A stretch of 64,000 nt of DNA from Prunella strophiata (taxonomy: Eukaryota > Chordata > Aves > Passeriformes > Prunellidae). Shown here in pieces: positions 1 to 12,660 of the stretch. Below the pieces are notes generated by a model, which was given only the letters and a program-made list of their open reading frames with translations, was not told the DNA's origin and made no database searches. The translations under genes were made by a program, and so were the position numbers. Numbering within the stretch: position 1 is the first letter of the stretch; the number at the start of each line of letters is the position of its first letter. The DNA is taken from assembly GCA_036583965.1 (NCBI GenBank), contig JAZBQD010000017.1, positions 26,136,385 to 26,200,384 of the forward strand, in the 5' to 3' direction.

Positions 1-312
1 TATTAAAAGAGCAACTGACTTTTGGTTATTCTTGAAATTCAGCTTTGTGATAAAATGCTCTTTACATTTTCTGCTCTTTCACTTCCTGTCCTAGGTTGCA
101 ACAGCCATTTGCTCTATTCATTGGCACATATTTTTCTATTCCACCGAAAGGAAACCACACAGCAGCATGAAAATATGCAAGCTCCTACTTATTGATAATT
201 ATTTAGTATGAAAACAGTTTTCTAGTTTTTTTATAAAATTGAATAGGAAAATGTCATAAAGACTTGATCTAAAAAAAAAAAAAAACAATTTAAAAAGAAA
301 AATCAGAGATGA
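1..312. other. AT-rich sequence without a gene
   Basis: No open frame or repeat family is recognised here. The stretch ends in a run of 15 A (271-285) just before the pyrimidine tract. Confidence 0.6.
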
Positions 313-620
313 AATTTTCTTTTTTATTTATCTTTTTCATTTTCCTTTCTCATTTCCTTTCACTCTTTTCTTTCTCCTCTTCTGTTTCTTCCTTTTTTTA
401 TTCTATTAATTTTACTTTTTTTAACTTTTTCATTTTTATTTTCTTTCTCTTTTACAATTTTCCATTTAATTTTCTTTTCTTTAAGTTTTTTTAAATTTGG
501 TTTCTTTTTTCCCCACTCCCTTAATTTTCATTTTATGCTTTCTTTTACTTCACAGTTTTCTCTTGCTTTTGTTTTTATCTTTGTTTTTGTCTTTCCTTTT
601 GCTTTTGGTTTTACTTCACC
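313..620. repeat. Pyrimidine-rich low-complexity tract (TTTTC-like)
   Basis: About 300 bases on the + strand consist almost entirely of T and C in irregular TTTTC, TTTCC and TTCTT units, with few purines. It directly follows an A-rich segment. The two short open frames across it encode only Phe, Leu and Ser runs and are a consequence of the composition. Long homopyrimidine tracts of this sort arise by slippage and can adopt triplex structure; any function is speculation. Confidence 0.85.
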
Positions 621-3600
621 ATCATGAACAGATATTTTCCTTACCAAAAAAATCAAAACTATTGCATAAGAGTACATGCAGATAATTCTGTATCAGTATA
701 TTAACTTCTATTTTTATTTAATTGTTAGAAGTGTGGCAAGTATGCACTTTTCTTGTCTCTTCAGACTTTAAAACTTTATGGCCATCTATATCTTTAGGAA
801 ACAGATTTCTTAGTTTTCGTTGTCTGGAAGAAATACAAATATTCTTCAAAAATATTATTCTTCTCAATAAATATATAAGGAATCAAAATAATTGAGAAGA
901 AATCTTTGACCTGTCTCTTTCCCACTCATTACCAACTATTGGTTTTTGGGCTTTTTTTTACTTCTAATATACTGAACTAATACTTGAAAAAATTTACAAT
1001 ATTAACATTTTAGTTATTTTGAAAAGAAAAATAATTTTGTATAGAAACTCTAAGAAGAAAAATAACTGAATGGCAAAGCTGGATAGAAAACTTAATGTTT
1101 TTACTTCTTCTGAAGTAATAAATATATTTTAAAGTTACTTTTCTTCATAGTTGTTTGACAGGAATCATGACACATGCCTTTTTAAACAGAAAAGGAAAGT
1201 TAATATTTGTCATAATGAAAAAAGGTTTTGCCTCCTAGACAGGCATTAATTTATGTAAGGAAATGCATTAATGGAAATATTGCTGACAGTAACCACAGAT
1301 GTCTTTGAGGTTCCCACTTTCTACATGAAGTCATGTGCTTTGTTAATGCTCTTTAATTTCTGTACAGACAGTGAGAACAAAATGGGAAACAAAATACCAC
1401 CCCCAAAAAAAAGACCACCACCATCATCCCCACACTGCCCCCCAAAAATACAAAACAACAAAGTGATGTTTCAGTAAATATTTAAACCAAAGTTAATTTT
1501 TTTCAATCTTAGGGAACCACACTTATTTTTATGTTTACATTAATATTTATACTTTTGTTTATGTACAGTGTATTCTTAATAGTTAATAAAATTAGCTGGT
1601 TTTAACAATACACAGTTTTGTTTAACAATAAGAATTTTTTATTTTCAAGTGATTTGATATTTTACAACATAGGCTTCACATTTTAAGTTCTGATTTTGAA
1701 AATACTCTAATTTTGCAAGATTTTCTTATTTTCAGGATTAAAACTAATATTACGCCTGTAATGATATACTGCGTTTGGATAAAACCATTTTGTCTCAGCA
1801 GAACTGCAAAGCATGAGACTTCAATATTTTAATTCTGATGAAGGCTTTAGTAAAAAATTTAAACCAGCAGTATATACAAATTCCTTATTTACTTCACTCT
1901 TCAGGCAAAAATTATTTAATTTGCACCAGCTCACTATGGAGCAATGATAGAGTATATTGTCATTGCTAATTTTATGTGCAGCAAAGCTTCCTGTTTCAAA
2001 ATCCAAAGTTTGCCATTTGAACTGATAATTTTGGGTCCTCACTCTCCAACCATCTTTGCTTAAAGATAATGTGTATTGAAAAGACTGAATTGCAGCTCCT
2101 TGTCTTTTATGTGCAAAAAAATTTCTCAATAGATTACTTTTATTGGACTGATAGCATTTAATACCAAAAATTGTGCAGCCTGGGCTGGATGCTCTGTTGC
2201 TTCAATAATTTGTGAAGAAATTCCTGATAATTAAATTGTCTTTGTCATCCAAATGAACATAGCAACACATAGTACACACAATGAAGCATTCAATGTACCC
2301 TTATATTATTCTAAAAAAAAAAAAAAAACAAAACCAAAACTCCACTCTTGTAGACTGCATCTTTAATAGTGGATATTTAGGAAAATCAATGCCATTTATT
2401 ATTTTAGGGGAGTAGCAAGACTAAACAAAAAGCTGTCATTAGGTGTGCCATAAGGAGATCATCAAACTTTTTCATAACCTAGGTCATTCTTGACTTCCAT
2501 AAATTCTATTACTTATTTTAGGAGAGTTCAGATTAGGTTTCAAATACCTACTGAGTTAAATGAGGAAAAATCTCACCACCTTGAAGACGTCAATTAGTGA
2601 AAAATGGTTAAAATCTTCTTTCATGGCAGTTGTTTTGTTTAATTTAACATTGAACAGAGATCAAATTAAATAATATCAATAATACAGTAATAGAAAATTC
2701 TGGCAGACAGAATTTTTGGTTAATATGGCAACTATTTCCAGCACTAATTCTCAGTCTAATGAACACAGTAACATGAGTAGAATAATTTATTCCTTGCAAA
2801 ATTTTAATTATAATTTTACATAAACTTTAAATATTCAGAATGAATAAATCATAAGGCACAGTTTCCTCCTAGGTTATTAAGAATTCAGAGCCTTGCCAGA
2901 TGTCATTTGAAAAACAGTATTCAATAAGATTTAACAATATGCAATGGATTTAACCTACAATCATGTAGAAATATCTTAATTTTATTTTCAGCGTACAGGC
3001 AAAATGAAAGAAAGTGGATATCAGAAGGTTAGAGCACAGGATCAGAAAATTTCCCCTTAATTATATCAATAAATTTGTAGGAATTTCTGCCTAAGCCACT
3101 GTAAGTAAGATAATACTGGTAAGCAGTGTTTAAACAGTTTTCTACTCTATAATTATTTCACACATCCACTGATTCCAGCATCATAAGTAAATGAAAAATT
3201 TCATTAAAGTGGAAATGGTCAGTAGACATTATAAATTAATGAACTGATGCATCTAAAAGGGAAAAAAAAAAAGTCCTTTTTAATATTTCTTCATAAATTC
3301 CTTATAATTGAATTTATAAATTGTTCATAAATATATTTATTAAAAATCCTCTCTTCTTTAAATGTAGAACTAAACAACATTTTTCAAACTCTTATGTGTT
3401 ATTCTGTCTCTGAAATTCCTAATCCTGGTTAGTAGCATGGAAGAAGTGAGCTTGAGGGCCTTCAATACATAGCATAATTTGGTGTCCAAGTCAGTTTGTG
3501 CAGATCACCAGTCACACACAGAAAAAGGTACAGGGTCCATTCACAAGTCATCCTAACACCACATCACCCCTTGTGTCAGACACTCCTCCTGGAATCTGAA

Positions 3601-5509
3601 AGGACAATGTGTGTGCTGAGTACTTCTCCTTTCAGGTCCTTGCAGTGGTAGAAGTTTAGTGCTACTACTGCTCTCTGACCACAATGAAGAGCATTATGAC
3701 TCAGGTCTAAAGGCTATGTTTTCTACTCCGTGGAGTACAGTTTTTCAGTGAAAATATTTTTTTCCTGAAAATTCCCATAGTTTTTCTATGAATTCCAGGT
3801 GATGTTAGAGAAAAAAGACGACCTGAAAGAGCACAATTTTCAGGCTTGTTATTGAATTTCCGAAGATTGTTGATGTTGTCATGTAAATCAATACAGAAGT
3901 TTGGCAAATCCTTGGAGAGTCATTCCATGTACACAGTCAGAATTACAAATGTATCTTACTGTACATTTCAGCCTTTGACCTGTGCTTTTTTAAACAGTTT
4001 TGCCCACAATGTGATAGCTGCAAAACTTAGCCACTTTTTCAGATAATAAAAGTTAGTGACAGGACAAAAAACAGGAAAGCCATGAACCTAACCTAAAAGC
4101 ACTGCAGTGCTGTGTATAATGTAAATCTCAGAGGGTGACTACAAATATTAACTTTATAAGTGAGTAGTAGAAAAGCAGAAGCCACACTGAAATCACTGAG
4201 ATGGCTTTAGTTGATACTTGTGACAAAAATTTTCACATAACGTGAAAATGGTAAAGTTGGAACCTTGGAACCTCAGTCTTGAGAATGGAGGAAAAGGGCA
4301 GAATCCACCTGAGTCTGGACTTCTATTCCTTCTGCTTTCTATTCTGTTTCCTGCTGCAATATCATGTAACTGAACCAAAACCCAGAAATAGTGGGGTTTT
4401 TTTTCTGAGAAGGCAGAGAAGTCAGTGTACACTGGGGACACAAAAGGGGTCTCATCAGAAGAAAGCCCAAAGCCCAAATTTAGAAATATTGTAGCAAGAG
4501 AGTCTGCATGATAGTTAACTCCATTAAGGATATTTGGAAACTATTGCTCATTTTCATTTGAAAAGGCAAATTTTCACACACAATCTGTAATCTATTATGT
4601 AGCTGTTTTATTTCAGAAGTCCTAACAGGTGTAATGTAAGGTGCCTGTAACTATGTGGTGCAGGTTGTAATTAATCCTGTAAGATATCAGCCCTAGAGCT
4701 ATTTCTTTTAAAAAAAAAAAAAAAAGAACACCTCAGCAAACAAAAGGAGGCATGGAAGTGGAGAAGAGGGGAAACTTAATATGAGATTGGATGAGATACA
4801 AGTTTTAATGACTACTTTCAACAGGGGAAGCAATTCATTATATGACTTAATGATATGAGTGAGCATTTCTGTAATGAATAAATCTGGTCATGAATATTTA
4901 ACATTCATGAAAACAGCCAAGTGCAAAGCAAATTTTTTTGGGGGTTACAACCAGGTCACAAGCACTTTCTGATTTTCCATTAATGGCAGAATTTTGTCTC
5001 TTTCCAAAGCAGATTTGATCATCTGGCAGTCAACTTCAGTGGAAAAACTGAGTTTACTGATTATTATTAAACTTGTTATTAGGAGAATATATGCAAAAAA
5101 CCATTAATTTTTAGATTCTTAACTGAAGACAGATCTTTAAAACTAGCTGCAAACTCCTGAATGTTTCAATATTAAACTTATCTAGTAAGACAGACATTTT
5201 TCCTTACATGCTGAAAGAGTATTGTACTCTAAAGCTACGTATTTTCTCTTTGTTTTCTCTGAGGCAAAGAAGAAGATACTCAAGTTAGGAAGTGTTAACC
5301 CATCTCATTAATATTGGCAGTATACTAGTTATTCCCAGATCCTGCTTTTAAACTTTATAAAATTGACCTTCTTAAGCAGAAATTAATACTTCCATTTTGT
5401 AACGGCTGGAAATTTTGATCTAAGTGAAGATAAAGACATTACAGAAAATTAAACATTTAAGTGGGGGAAACTCAGTGGTGTATTAATGCTGAAAATTATC
5501 CCAAACTTT
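621..5509. other. AT-rich intergenic or intronic sequence, no gene seen
   Basis: No repeat family or exon could be recognised. Homopolymer runs of 16 A lie at 2313-2328 and 4710-4725. A 102-codon open frame on the minus strand (1821-2129) has no recognisable domain and no supporting context, so it is not called as a gene. Confidence 0.5.
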
Positions 5510-5990
5510 GTTGAGGAGGACGTTTAGTGCAGGTAGCTCAGCATGTAGCTGCAGTGAAAGATGCAAAATCCAAAGGTCTGGATCATAGAAGCCCAAGGCA
5601 AGAGGTCAGGAAGGGGCACCAACAATTAGCATGACAAAAGGCACAAGGCCCTGTGGCCCAGCTAGGTGAGCATGCACTCAGGCAGGGCAGGATACAACCA
5701 TTCAGATGGAAAATCCCAGACTTTCACACACTTAGACTGTGAGGGTATAAAAGGCCAGGGTTCACTTTGCTCAGGATCTTTCTTGGAGACACCAGCTTGA
5801 GCTCTTATTTCATTGTTACACCATGATTAAATTATTTGAAGGATCCAGACAACTGAGACTCTGATATGGGAAACCTGGGGTTGAGCTGGTAAGGAGTCCT
5901 GTGAGAGAGTCAGGGGTGCAGCTGAGAAGGGACTTCAGTTCCAGCTCAGGAGATGCAAGTTTGACTTGAGTGGCTCCTGGATGGTCCAAC
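5510..5990 (+). mobile_element. Possible LTR-like fragment (solo LTR candidate)
   Basis: This block is less AT-rich than its surroundings and has a compact promoter-like layout: a TATAAAA box at 5746-5752 in a GC-richer setting, followed about 80 bases later by an ATTAAA polyadenylation-like hexamer (5826-5831). Such spacing is typical of retroviral LTRs. I could not identify terminal TG/CA ends, a target-site duplication or a primer-binding site, so the boundaries are nominal. An old host promoter or a chance TATA box are alternatives. Confidence 0.3.
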
Positions 5991-7197
5991 AGGAAACTTC
6001 TTTGACACTTTTATGTCATTGCAGAACTGATATATACATGCATAATAGACATGCATAAATATGATATATTGGGAAATGGTTAACATGGTTTTTATGGAAA
6101 GAAGTCATGCCACATATCTATGATAGTGTACCTCACAGGACTTAGAAAGGTAAGAGACTATAGGAATCTGTCTGACAAAAATATACCTGAATTTTTTAGA
6201 AAGCCTTCCTAAAAAGAGGCCTTAGAAACACTAAGATGAAAAAGGAATCAATCTTGCCACAAAATGGTAGGTTACTATTATTCCTGTTTTTATTACTATT
6301 CTGTATTAATGTATGGCCATGCATGACAACTAGGAAGAAGGATTCTTTTATCTCACTTACAGTACAATGTCAAATTGTTCTTAAAGTCCTGAGAAGGAGA
6401 CCAATTTTACCATGACAAAGTTTTTAAGTGAAATAACATCTACAAGACAGGCAAAATGAAAATTGATATGAAGTCATGCTAAAGATTCCAACTGTGCCAA
6501 AGCTTTGGCCAGGAAATGACACATGGAACTTAATGTCCTTAGGTGTAAAGTAAAGCAAAAAAGAACAGGAAAAAAATCAAGCCATCTGTAAATATATGCT
6601 GTTGAGTTATTGTTACTCTGTGAAAAAATACTGGTGTCCTTATGGATAGATCACTGGAAATAACACACAATAGCAGCAGAAAAGACAATCAAATGCAAAT
6701 AATTATTAGAAAAAAATAAAAATTAAAGATTTCACTATGAATCATTTTAAAGTCATTTGCCACTGTAAATTAGAAGAGAATGTATAGTCCTCACACCCTT
6801 TTCTAAGGATTACTTTCTCTTTGAAAAAATTACAAGGAAGAAAATATTAGATTTCTGTTGTAGGAAACTGTGCTGCAAAACACTATAGACACAGACTACC
6901 TGTTCCAACCCCTGTTGGACAAAAAAGTATATGAACCAGGACTAAATCCTTCAGAGTGCTTCAAGCTACCTGTGGGACAGACAGAAGATGATCAATAATA
7001 TGACTACATACATATAAATGCGTATTAATACATATACTAATAACCTATTAATACATTACCAGCTAGAAGGGGTTTGGTTTGGTTTGGTCTTTTTAAAACA
7101 CATAAAGACATAAGAAGTTACCTTCCAAGTATCCTTTCATGTGGTTACATTTTTAGTAATAGGATATTACATATAGGACAAGAGACTTAAAGGTAAA
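5991..7197. other. AT-rich sequence, no gene seen
   Basis: No open frame, repeat family or RNA gene is recognised. A short GGTTT repeat (four units) lies at about 7067-7087. Confidence 0.5.
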
Positions 7198-7284
7198 TTA
7201 AAGCTCAAATCCATAAACTTCTGGTTTATACAGGTAAAGTTCAAATTCATAAACCTAAAGTTCAAATTCATAAAGTTCAAGTTC
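7198..7284. repeat. Short tandem repeat of about 20-35 bp units
   Basis: Three to four imperfect copies of a unit reading approximately AAAGTTCAAATTCATAAACC follow one another, with the last copy truncated. The array abuts the CR1 fragment that begins near 7285. Confidence 0.7.
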
Positions 7285-7470
7285 AACCTAGACAAATTAG
7301 AGAGCTGGGCAATCACCAATTATATAAAGTTTAACAAATGAGAGTGCTAGATTCTGCTCATGGGACAGGGCAGCCCTGGACACAGAGACAGGCTGGGGAA
7401 TAAGAGGCTGGAGAGCAGTGCTATGGAAAGGGACATGGAGGTCTGTTATGAACAAGTGTTTGAGATCACT
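7285..7470 (+). mobile_element. CR1 LINE fragment (ORF2 C-terminal region)
   Basis: The + strand matches the CR1 ORF2 segment downstream of the RT catalytic motifs. It has the recognisable order 'tggagagctgggcaatcacc', then an Asn/Lys-rich segment, then 'gaggctggagagcagtgct' and 'ggaaagggacatggaggtc', which corresponds to the RLE-S-AEKDLGV region of CR1 proteins. The match fades after about 7450. The frame is broken. It is an old, 5'- and 3'-truncated fossil. Confidence 0.65.
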
Positions 7471-8319
7471 CATGCATGGCTTGGATGCAGGTGACCTTTG
7501 TCATAGATGGGAAGAGCTCAGATTCACAGATTTAATAGGTATTACCAGAGGACCTCCTCTCTCACACACTTCCATTTCACCAGCCCAGTATGCCACTCTG
7601 CTTGTGTCAGCTCAGTGCGCCAGTATGCCAAGTTTTATATGAGTGACACAGTAAGACAGATCAGCTCTATGTTTGCACTTTTCTTAAGGCTTTGTAACTG
7701 AATGCTCCCAGAAACAGAATGGTGAAATAGAGACACTCTAGTCTTGCTTTAAATGGTTGTTCATACATTGAAAAAAAATTTTTTTGCAACTTTTATTTTT
7801 TCCTTTCCAGTAAATAAAAAAATCCATTAAAATACTTATTTCTTTAAAAGAGTATAAAAATTAATCTTATTAAAGTAAAATTCCAACTTTTTGTGATAAC
7901 TACAAGGCAGAGAAAGCAAGAATATTTACTGAAAATTTATGTTCCAGAGAATGCTATCTTCCAGGATTAGGACGACAAAACTCATCTCTCTTTGTCTATT
8001 AATGACTTTCATTCACAATTGAAATCTATGCACCTGGGAGAAGAACAAACTGCAGGGAAAAAAGGAAGAAATATAATAGAAAATGTATGGGAAAGCTGAT
8101 GAAACTGAAAGGTCATTCACAAAATCACATATGAGACAGCCCATCTGTTCAGCACAGGTTCCTACATGAATACTAAAAACAGCAAAAAAGCTCCAAAACA
8201 GAAATGGTGATTAGAATTCTGCTTCACTGGCAGAGTACTTCTTACTCGTTATACAGCCTATAAGTGCCATCTCAAAAGTGCTGTTGAAAGGCATAAACTG
8301 TTTTCAGCACCTCCAGTTT

Positions 8320-8560
8320 GGTGACAGCACCACACAGACCATGCAGGTTGGAGGGGGCATTGGGACATCTCAACTGTGATCCCCTGCTTCAAGCAGGGAC
8401 GACCCGGACACAGATGGGGAGCTATGGGGCTTTGTCCCAAGGGAGTACAAAAGTCTCCAAACATGGAGAGTCTGAAGCCATTCTGGTCAATCTGTTCCAC
8501 CACTTCGTTATCCTCAAGGTGACATGTTGATCTCAATATGTGCAGTCTGAACCTTACCTG
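8320..8560 (-). mobile_element. CR1 LINE 3' end, degraded
   Basis: Read on the minus strand, this carries the C-terminal end of CR1 ORF2 (the GTGGTGGAACAGATTG..., TCTCCATG...GGAGA segment equivalent to HWNRLP-VVESPSLE) followed by the 3' UTR motif 'CTGCTTGAAGCAGGGG'. The copy is strongly diverged. Sequence up to about 8790 may be a further CR1 ORF2 piece, since it has a weak GP-LFN-like segment near 8725-8770, but I cannot show that the two are one insertion. Confidence 0.65.
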
Positions 8561-11500
8561 TCCAGGCAGCTGTCACACACTACTCTTTATCCCTGTCCTC
8601 TCAATTCCCTCCATGCAGACACCAAGCTTGTGTTAAGCGTCCCAAAGCTGCCCCTTCTCCCAACAAATCCCACTCCAAAAACCTGGTGTCAACTGGGAAA
8701 TTAATGGAATTCATTCGGTCACCTTTTCAGGTTATTAATAAGGACAGGACAGAACCCAGGGCAGACAGAACCCTAGGGTCTGAGAAGCAAAAATTATTGT
8801 GTTTGTACTTGAAGAATACCATTGTACAAGGACTAAAATAAAAGTATTTAAATATCTGTAAGTAAAGCCTACAGAAATGCAAATACAGCTAAGACTGGTG
8901 ACCTGATCCTAGAATAGAAGTCTGATTTCCATGCGAGTGGCTGAAAGGCATCATACAATTTGATATTTCAAATCTCTTTAAAATTGTGCAGAATGGAACC
9001 TTAGTTCAAATCTTGGCATTTTTGAAATTTTTCTTTTCTGTCACTCCCATTCCACACACACTATACCACCAAAAGGCCAGAGTACAAACCTAACCAGTTT
9101 CTCATAATTTCATTCTGTAAAAATTAAAACCTGTACAAAATATGGATAGAGAAATATTTCCTTGGGAAAAACATGCTGCTTTCTTCAGCAGAGGAGATCA
9201 TCAAAGCTTTTTTTTGATGAAACATGGTTTTTCTGAATCTTTCCATTTTGGGAAGGAAAAAGAAGAATAAAATAAAAAAGAAATGGAATCACTTCAGTAT
9301 TGGAAGTTGGTTTTCTGTATGAAGCACATGCATAAAAATCCAAACACATATTTAGGATCTTACATATGTAGGTGTACATTGTCCCAGTCCTTGAACAGTT
9401 CATCAACAGTTTTAGGAGAACAAGTTGGACAAGAAGCAGCATTGCGCTATTTGCCCATAATTAATTGGCTTTTGCATTCATATCCATGGAAATATAAAAA
9501 CTTATTCTGAACAGCAGTGAACTGCATGAAGTCACTGAGAACTGATAGACATGTTCTAGACTGAAGTCTTGTGTTCTAGTCAGGGTTGCAGCAAATAATT
9601 TTCTCTTACAAACTAACACTTAAGCTTTTTGTTAGAAGCTCAGATAAATTAAATTTTGACATTTAATAATTGTCTGTAAATTCTTATAGAATTGGTTATT
9701 TAAAACATTTAATTGGGTTTTTTTTGTTCAGTCTTTTCTACTGAGGGTTATGAATTATTCTTTTCTAAGTTAACTAAGTTTATTCTAGTCAAAGTAGTTA
9801 GAAAAAAATTATGCTAACCAAAGTTAAAGTCAACCAAAACTGTGTTCCTCAATTCTGAAAGTAGAGTTTGAGCAGATGTGTTCCTAATGATTAAACTCCC
9901 AAGTTTAAGGAGGGCATTTTTAAAAACAAACAGACAAACAAAACCACCAGTCACAACATTTTTGAGATTACAGATGCATGAGTTATTACAGCATTATATT
10001 TCAGTAAAGTAATGTATCATTATAAAATAGATAATTTGAAGTAAATTTAATTTTTGGCATGTGTATATACAGTGAAAGAAAATGTGATATTATCCAGAGG
10101 GTCAGATGTGTTCTCTTGTAAATGTGCATTCCATTCCCTGATGATGGTCTAATTATTGGGCTAAATATTCACTAAATTGACATTTAGCTAAATATACAAA
10201 TTATTTTAACAATTTTCTCCCATTAATTTCTATTGCTGCTTTGTTAATTTTCTTTCTACATTTGTCATCCTTTCTCTTCAATATTCTAGAAAGAAAAAAA
10301 ACGTTAATTATTCTGTTTCTGCATTATGGTTTGCCCATAAACAAAATGCAGAGCACCTGAATCGATTCGTCATATCAGAAAAACAGAGGGGTTCAACTGC
10401 TTCTCAAAGAATAAATAATAGGTTATTTTTGATATCATGTGAGTCCATATTCCTTTAAGATGCAACCATATTACTCTGTAAAAATGAAATCACATCTCAC
10501 CTTGACTTCTGTGATTACCACCACCTTGAAACATCAATCATTAACCTCCCATTGTTTCTTTCTCTCTAAGGCTAAATTTGGGCTTAAAATATGCTTTCCC
10601 CTGATAAAGCACTTTGCATCAGAAAGCAACACAATACAAATATATCTCCTTCAGTAAACAAGGGAAAAAATACTTGGTTGAATTCTGTTGGAGAAAAAGG
10701 TCAGTAAAAATATCCAGAGAATAGGAAAGAATCAGATCTTGGAGATGCACTGCACAGTATGAATATATCACACAGCCTTAAATAGCTGCCTTTTCCTGGT
10801 TTACATACCTAACTTTTCAGAATGATACCACACACATTCAAGTCTTCCCAGCTGTGATTATATCAAAGAATTCTCTACTGAACCTATGTGTTTTTCAGTT
10901 CAGCATTGCTTCTTGCTTTGTAATATTAAATAGAAAATCTGTGGCAGGTGGCAATAACTACTGATATACATTAAAATCCCCAACTTCCTTAGCAGCTTGG
11001 CAATATAAAAAGGAGAAGAGGCCTTGCCTCTTAGTAAACTCTGCTCATCAATAACTAAAATAGCTATATATTATCAATCCTGTCTTCAGTACAAATCCAA
11101 AATACAGCCTCATTCTCAACATTGTGAAGAAAGTTAACTCTTCCCCAGCCAAAATCAGTACACCATGAAAAAATCAAACCACCAGTTAACTGTAGGTGTT
11201 GTTGCATAGATTAGCAAGAAAATTATCCAGAAAACAGCTATTTTTGGCAGAGCTTTCTGTTTCTGTGTAACAGAACATACATGCTTACAGATGAATACTG
11301 AGTTCCTCTATCATAATAAATATGGATTTCTTTATATGTCATGATTTGATTAATGCACTATGTGGATTCTTTTGGGTTATCAACATCTGCTATACCAAAT
11401 GCATGAGTGCAACATTAAAAAATATGCTTCAAAATACTGGAGAAATTATCTTACTTTTTATTCTGAATATAAAGGTAAAAAAACCAAAAAGACAAGTGAT

Positions 11501-12334
11501 ATACAACTGACACACAAAGATCAGCCTTATACTTTTGTTATATAAAACTCCAAGGTTAACTGATATTCCTTTGGGAATACAGCATTTAACTGGGATTTAT
11601 ATTCCCTTTGGGATATTTTTATTTACACAGTTACTTAAGGGTCAAACTGAAGTAACCATATCTTGTGTTTCCAATCTTTTGCCATGCATGCATCTTAGGG
11701 AGTACAAAAAAGTGCTTCTGGGAATAATTAGCTCCCAATTATCACCTTTACATTTCCACTTATTCTTCTCTTAAAACTCTGAAAATTCTCTCTTATTCAG
11801 CTAGTAAGGGCTGAGTTTGTAAGATAGCAATACAACATGAGTTTTCTTCTTTTCCATTTCTGTTGGGTCACTTGGTGAGAGAGCACTCTCTCCACTGAGA
11901 AAAACAATCCCAAGCAGGTAACTTTCCAGGTGGGATTGGAGCTGTTCTTTCAGAATCTCAGTTGCTAAGTACCGCTTTGATCTAACCATGGTGAAGGTAT
12001 ACTTATTCTCCACTGTGCTTGGTGTTCTCACAGGCCTGTTTTCTTTAAGTCTCAGATATACAGAATCTGCATATGCCTAAGTCCTGCCTTAGGTGAATTT
12101 TCAGTATCTTCACTAAAACAGATAAAGAAAACATTAGAAGACATTAGTTAAGGAACAAAACAGTGGGTATGGGTCTGAATAAAAGGACAGAGCACAGAAT
12201 TAATGGAGTGAGAAGAGTGAAGCAGCATCAATGGCTGAGCTCCTCAAGATATTCTTTGAAACCAGTCCTACCTAATTTTACTAGTCTTTCAATAAGGAAA
12301 ACACGTCAATTAAATTTTCTGATGACACAAAGTG
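8561..12334. other. AT-rich sequence, no gene seen
   Basis: Apart from a possible CR1 remnant up to about 8790, nothing is recognised. Open frames at 9185-9510, 10439-10657, 11322-11774 and 11801-12031 are short, have no recognisable domain and overlap on opposite strands or frames. Confidence 0.5.
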
Positions 12335-12660
12335 TCCTCAATACAGAAAAGGATTGGGGATCATGTAGCCAAATTTCCTGCTAAAGCATGTTCACCTAGA
12401 ACAGGTTGTACAAGATTTCCTTCCAGGTAAGTTTTTGGTATCCAAGGAAGGAGACTCCATAGCCTCTCTGGCCAGTCTGCTCCAGTGCTCCCTCATCCTT
12501 ACAGTAAAATAGTTTTTCCTCATGTTTTACATGGAACATCCTGTATATCGGTTTCTGCCTGTTCCCTCTCATCCCAACGCTTGGCACCACCATGAAGAGC
12601 CTGGCTCTGTTCTCTTCTTTCAGATATCTTGCAATGGGAACATTAACAGGCCAGGTATAT
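12335..12660 (-). mobile_element. CR1 LINE 3' end with ORF2 C-terminus
   Basis: The minus strand encodes a recognisable CR1 ORF2 tail in one open frame (12396 to about 12660): YLKEENRARLF, then VPSVGMRGNRQK, then a Phe-His motif and a final LTWKEILYNLF-type segment before the stop at 12396. This matches the usual order of the family's last 80 residues. The 3' UTR motif 'TGCTTTAGCAGG' follows, and the copy fades at about 12335. The longer frame to 12905 includes unrelated upstream sequence. The copy is 5' truncated and cannot move. Confidence 0.8.

Noticed and set aside
309..685. Two Phe/Leu/Ser-rich frames resembling hydrophobic peptides
   Set aside because: They follow from the pyrimidine tract and have no signal beyond composition.
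1821..2129. 102-codon open frame on the minus strand with mixed, protein-like composition
   Set aside because: No recognised domain, no promoter or splice context, and AT-rich surroundings. A homology search would be needed to revive it.
11801..12031. 76-codon minus-strand open frame with a basic, charged N-terminal part
   Set aside because: Weak resemblance to real protein composition only; no family was recognised and no intron signals could be matched.
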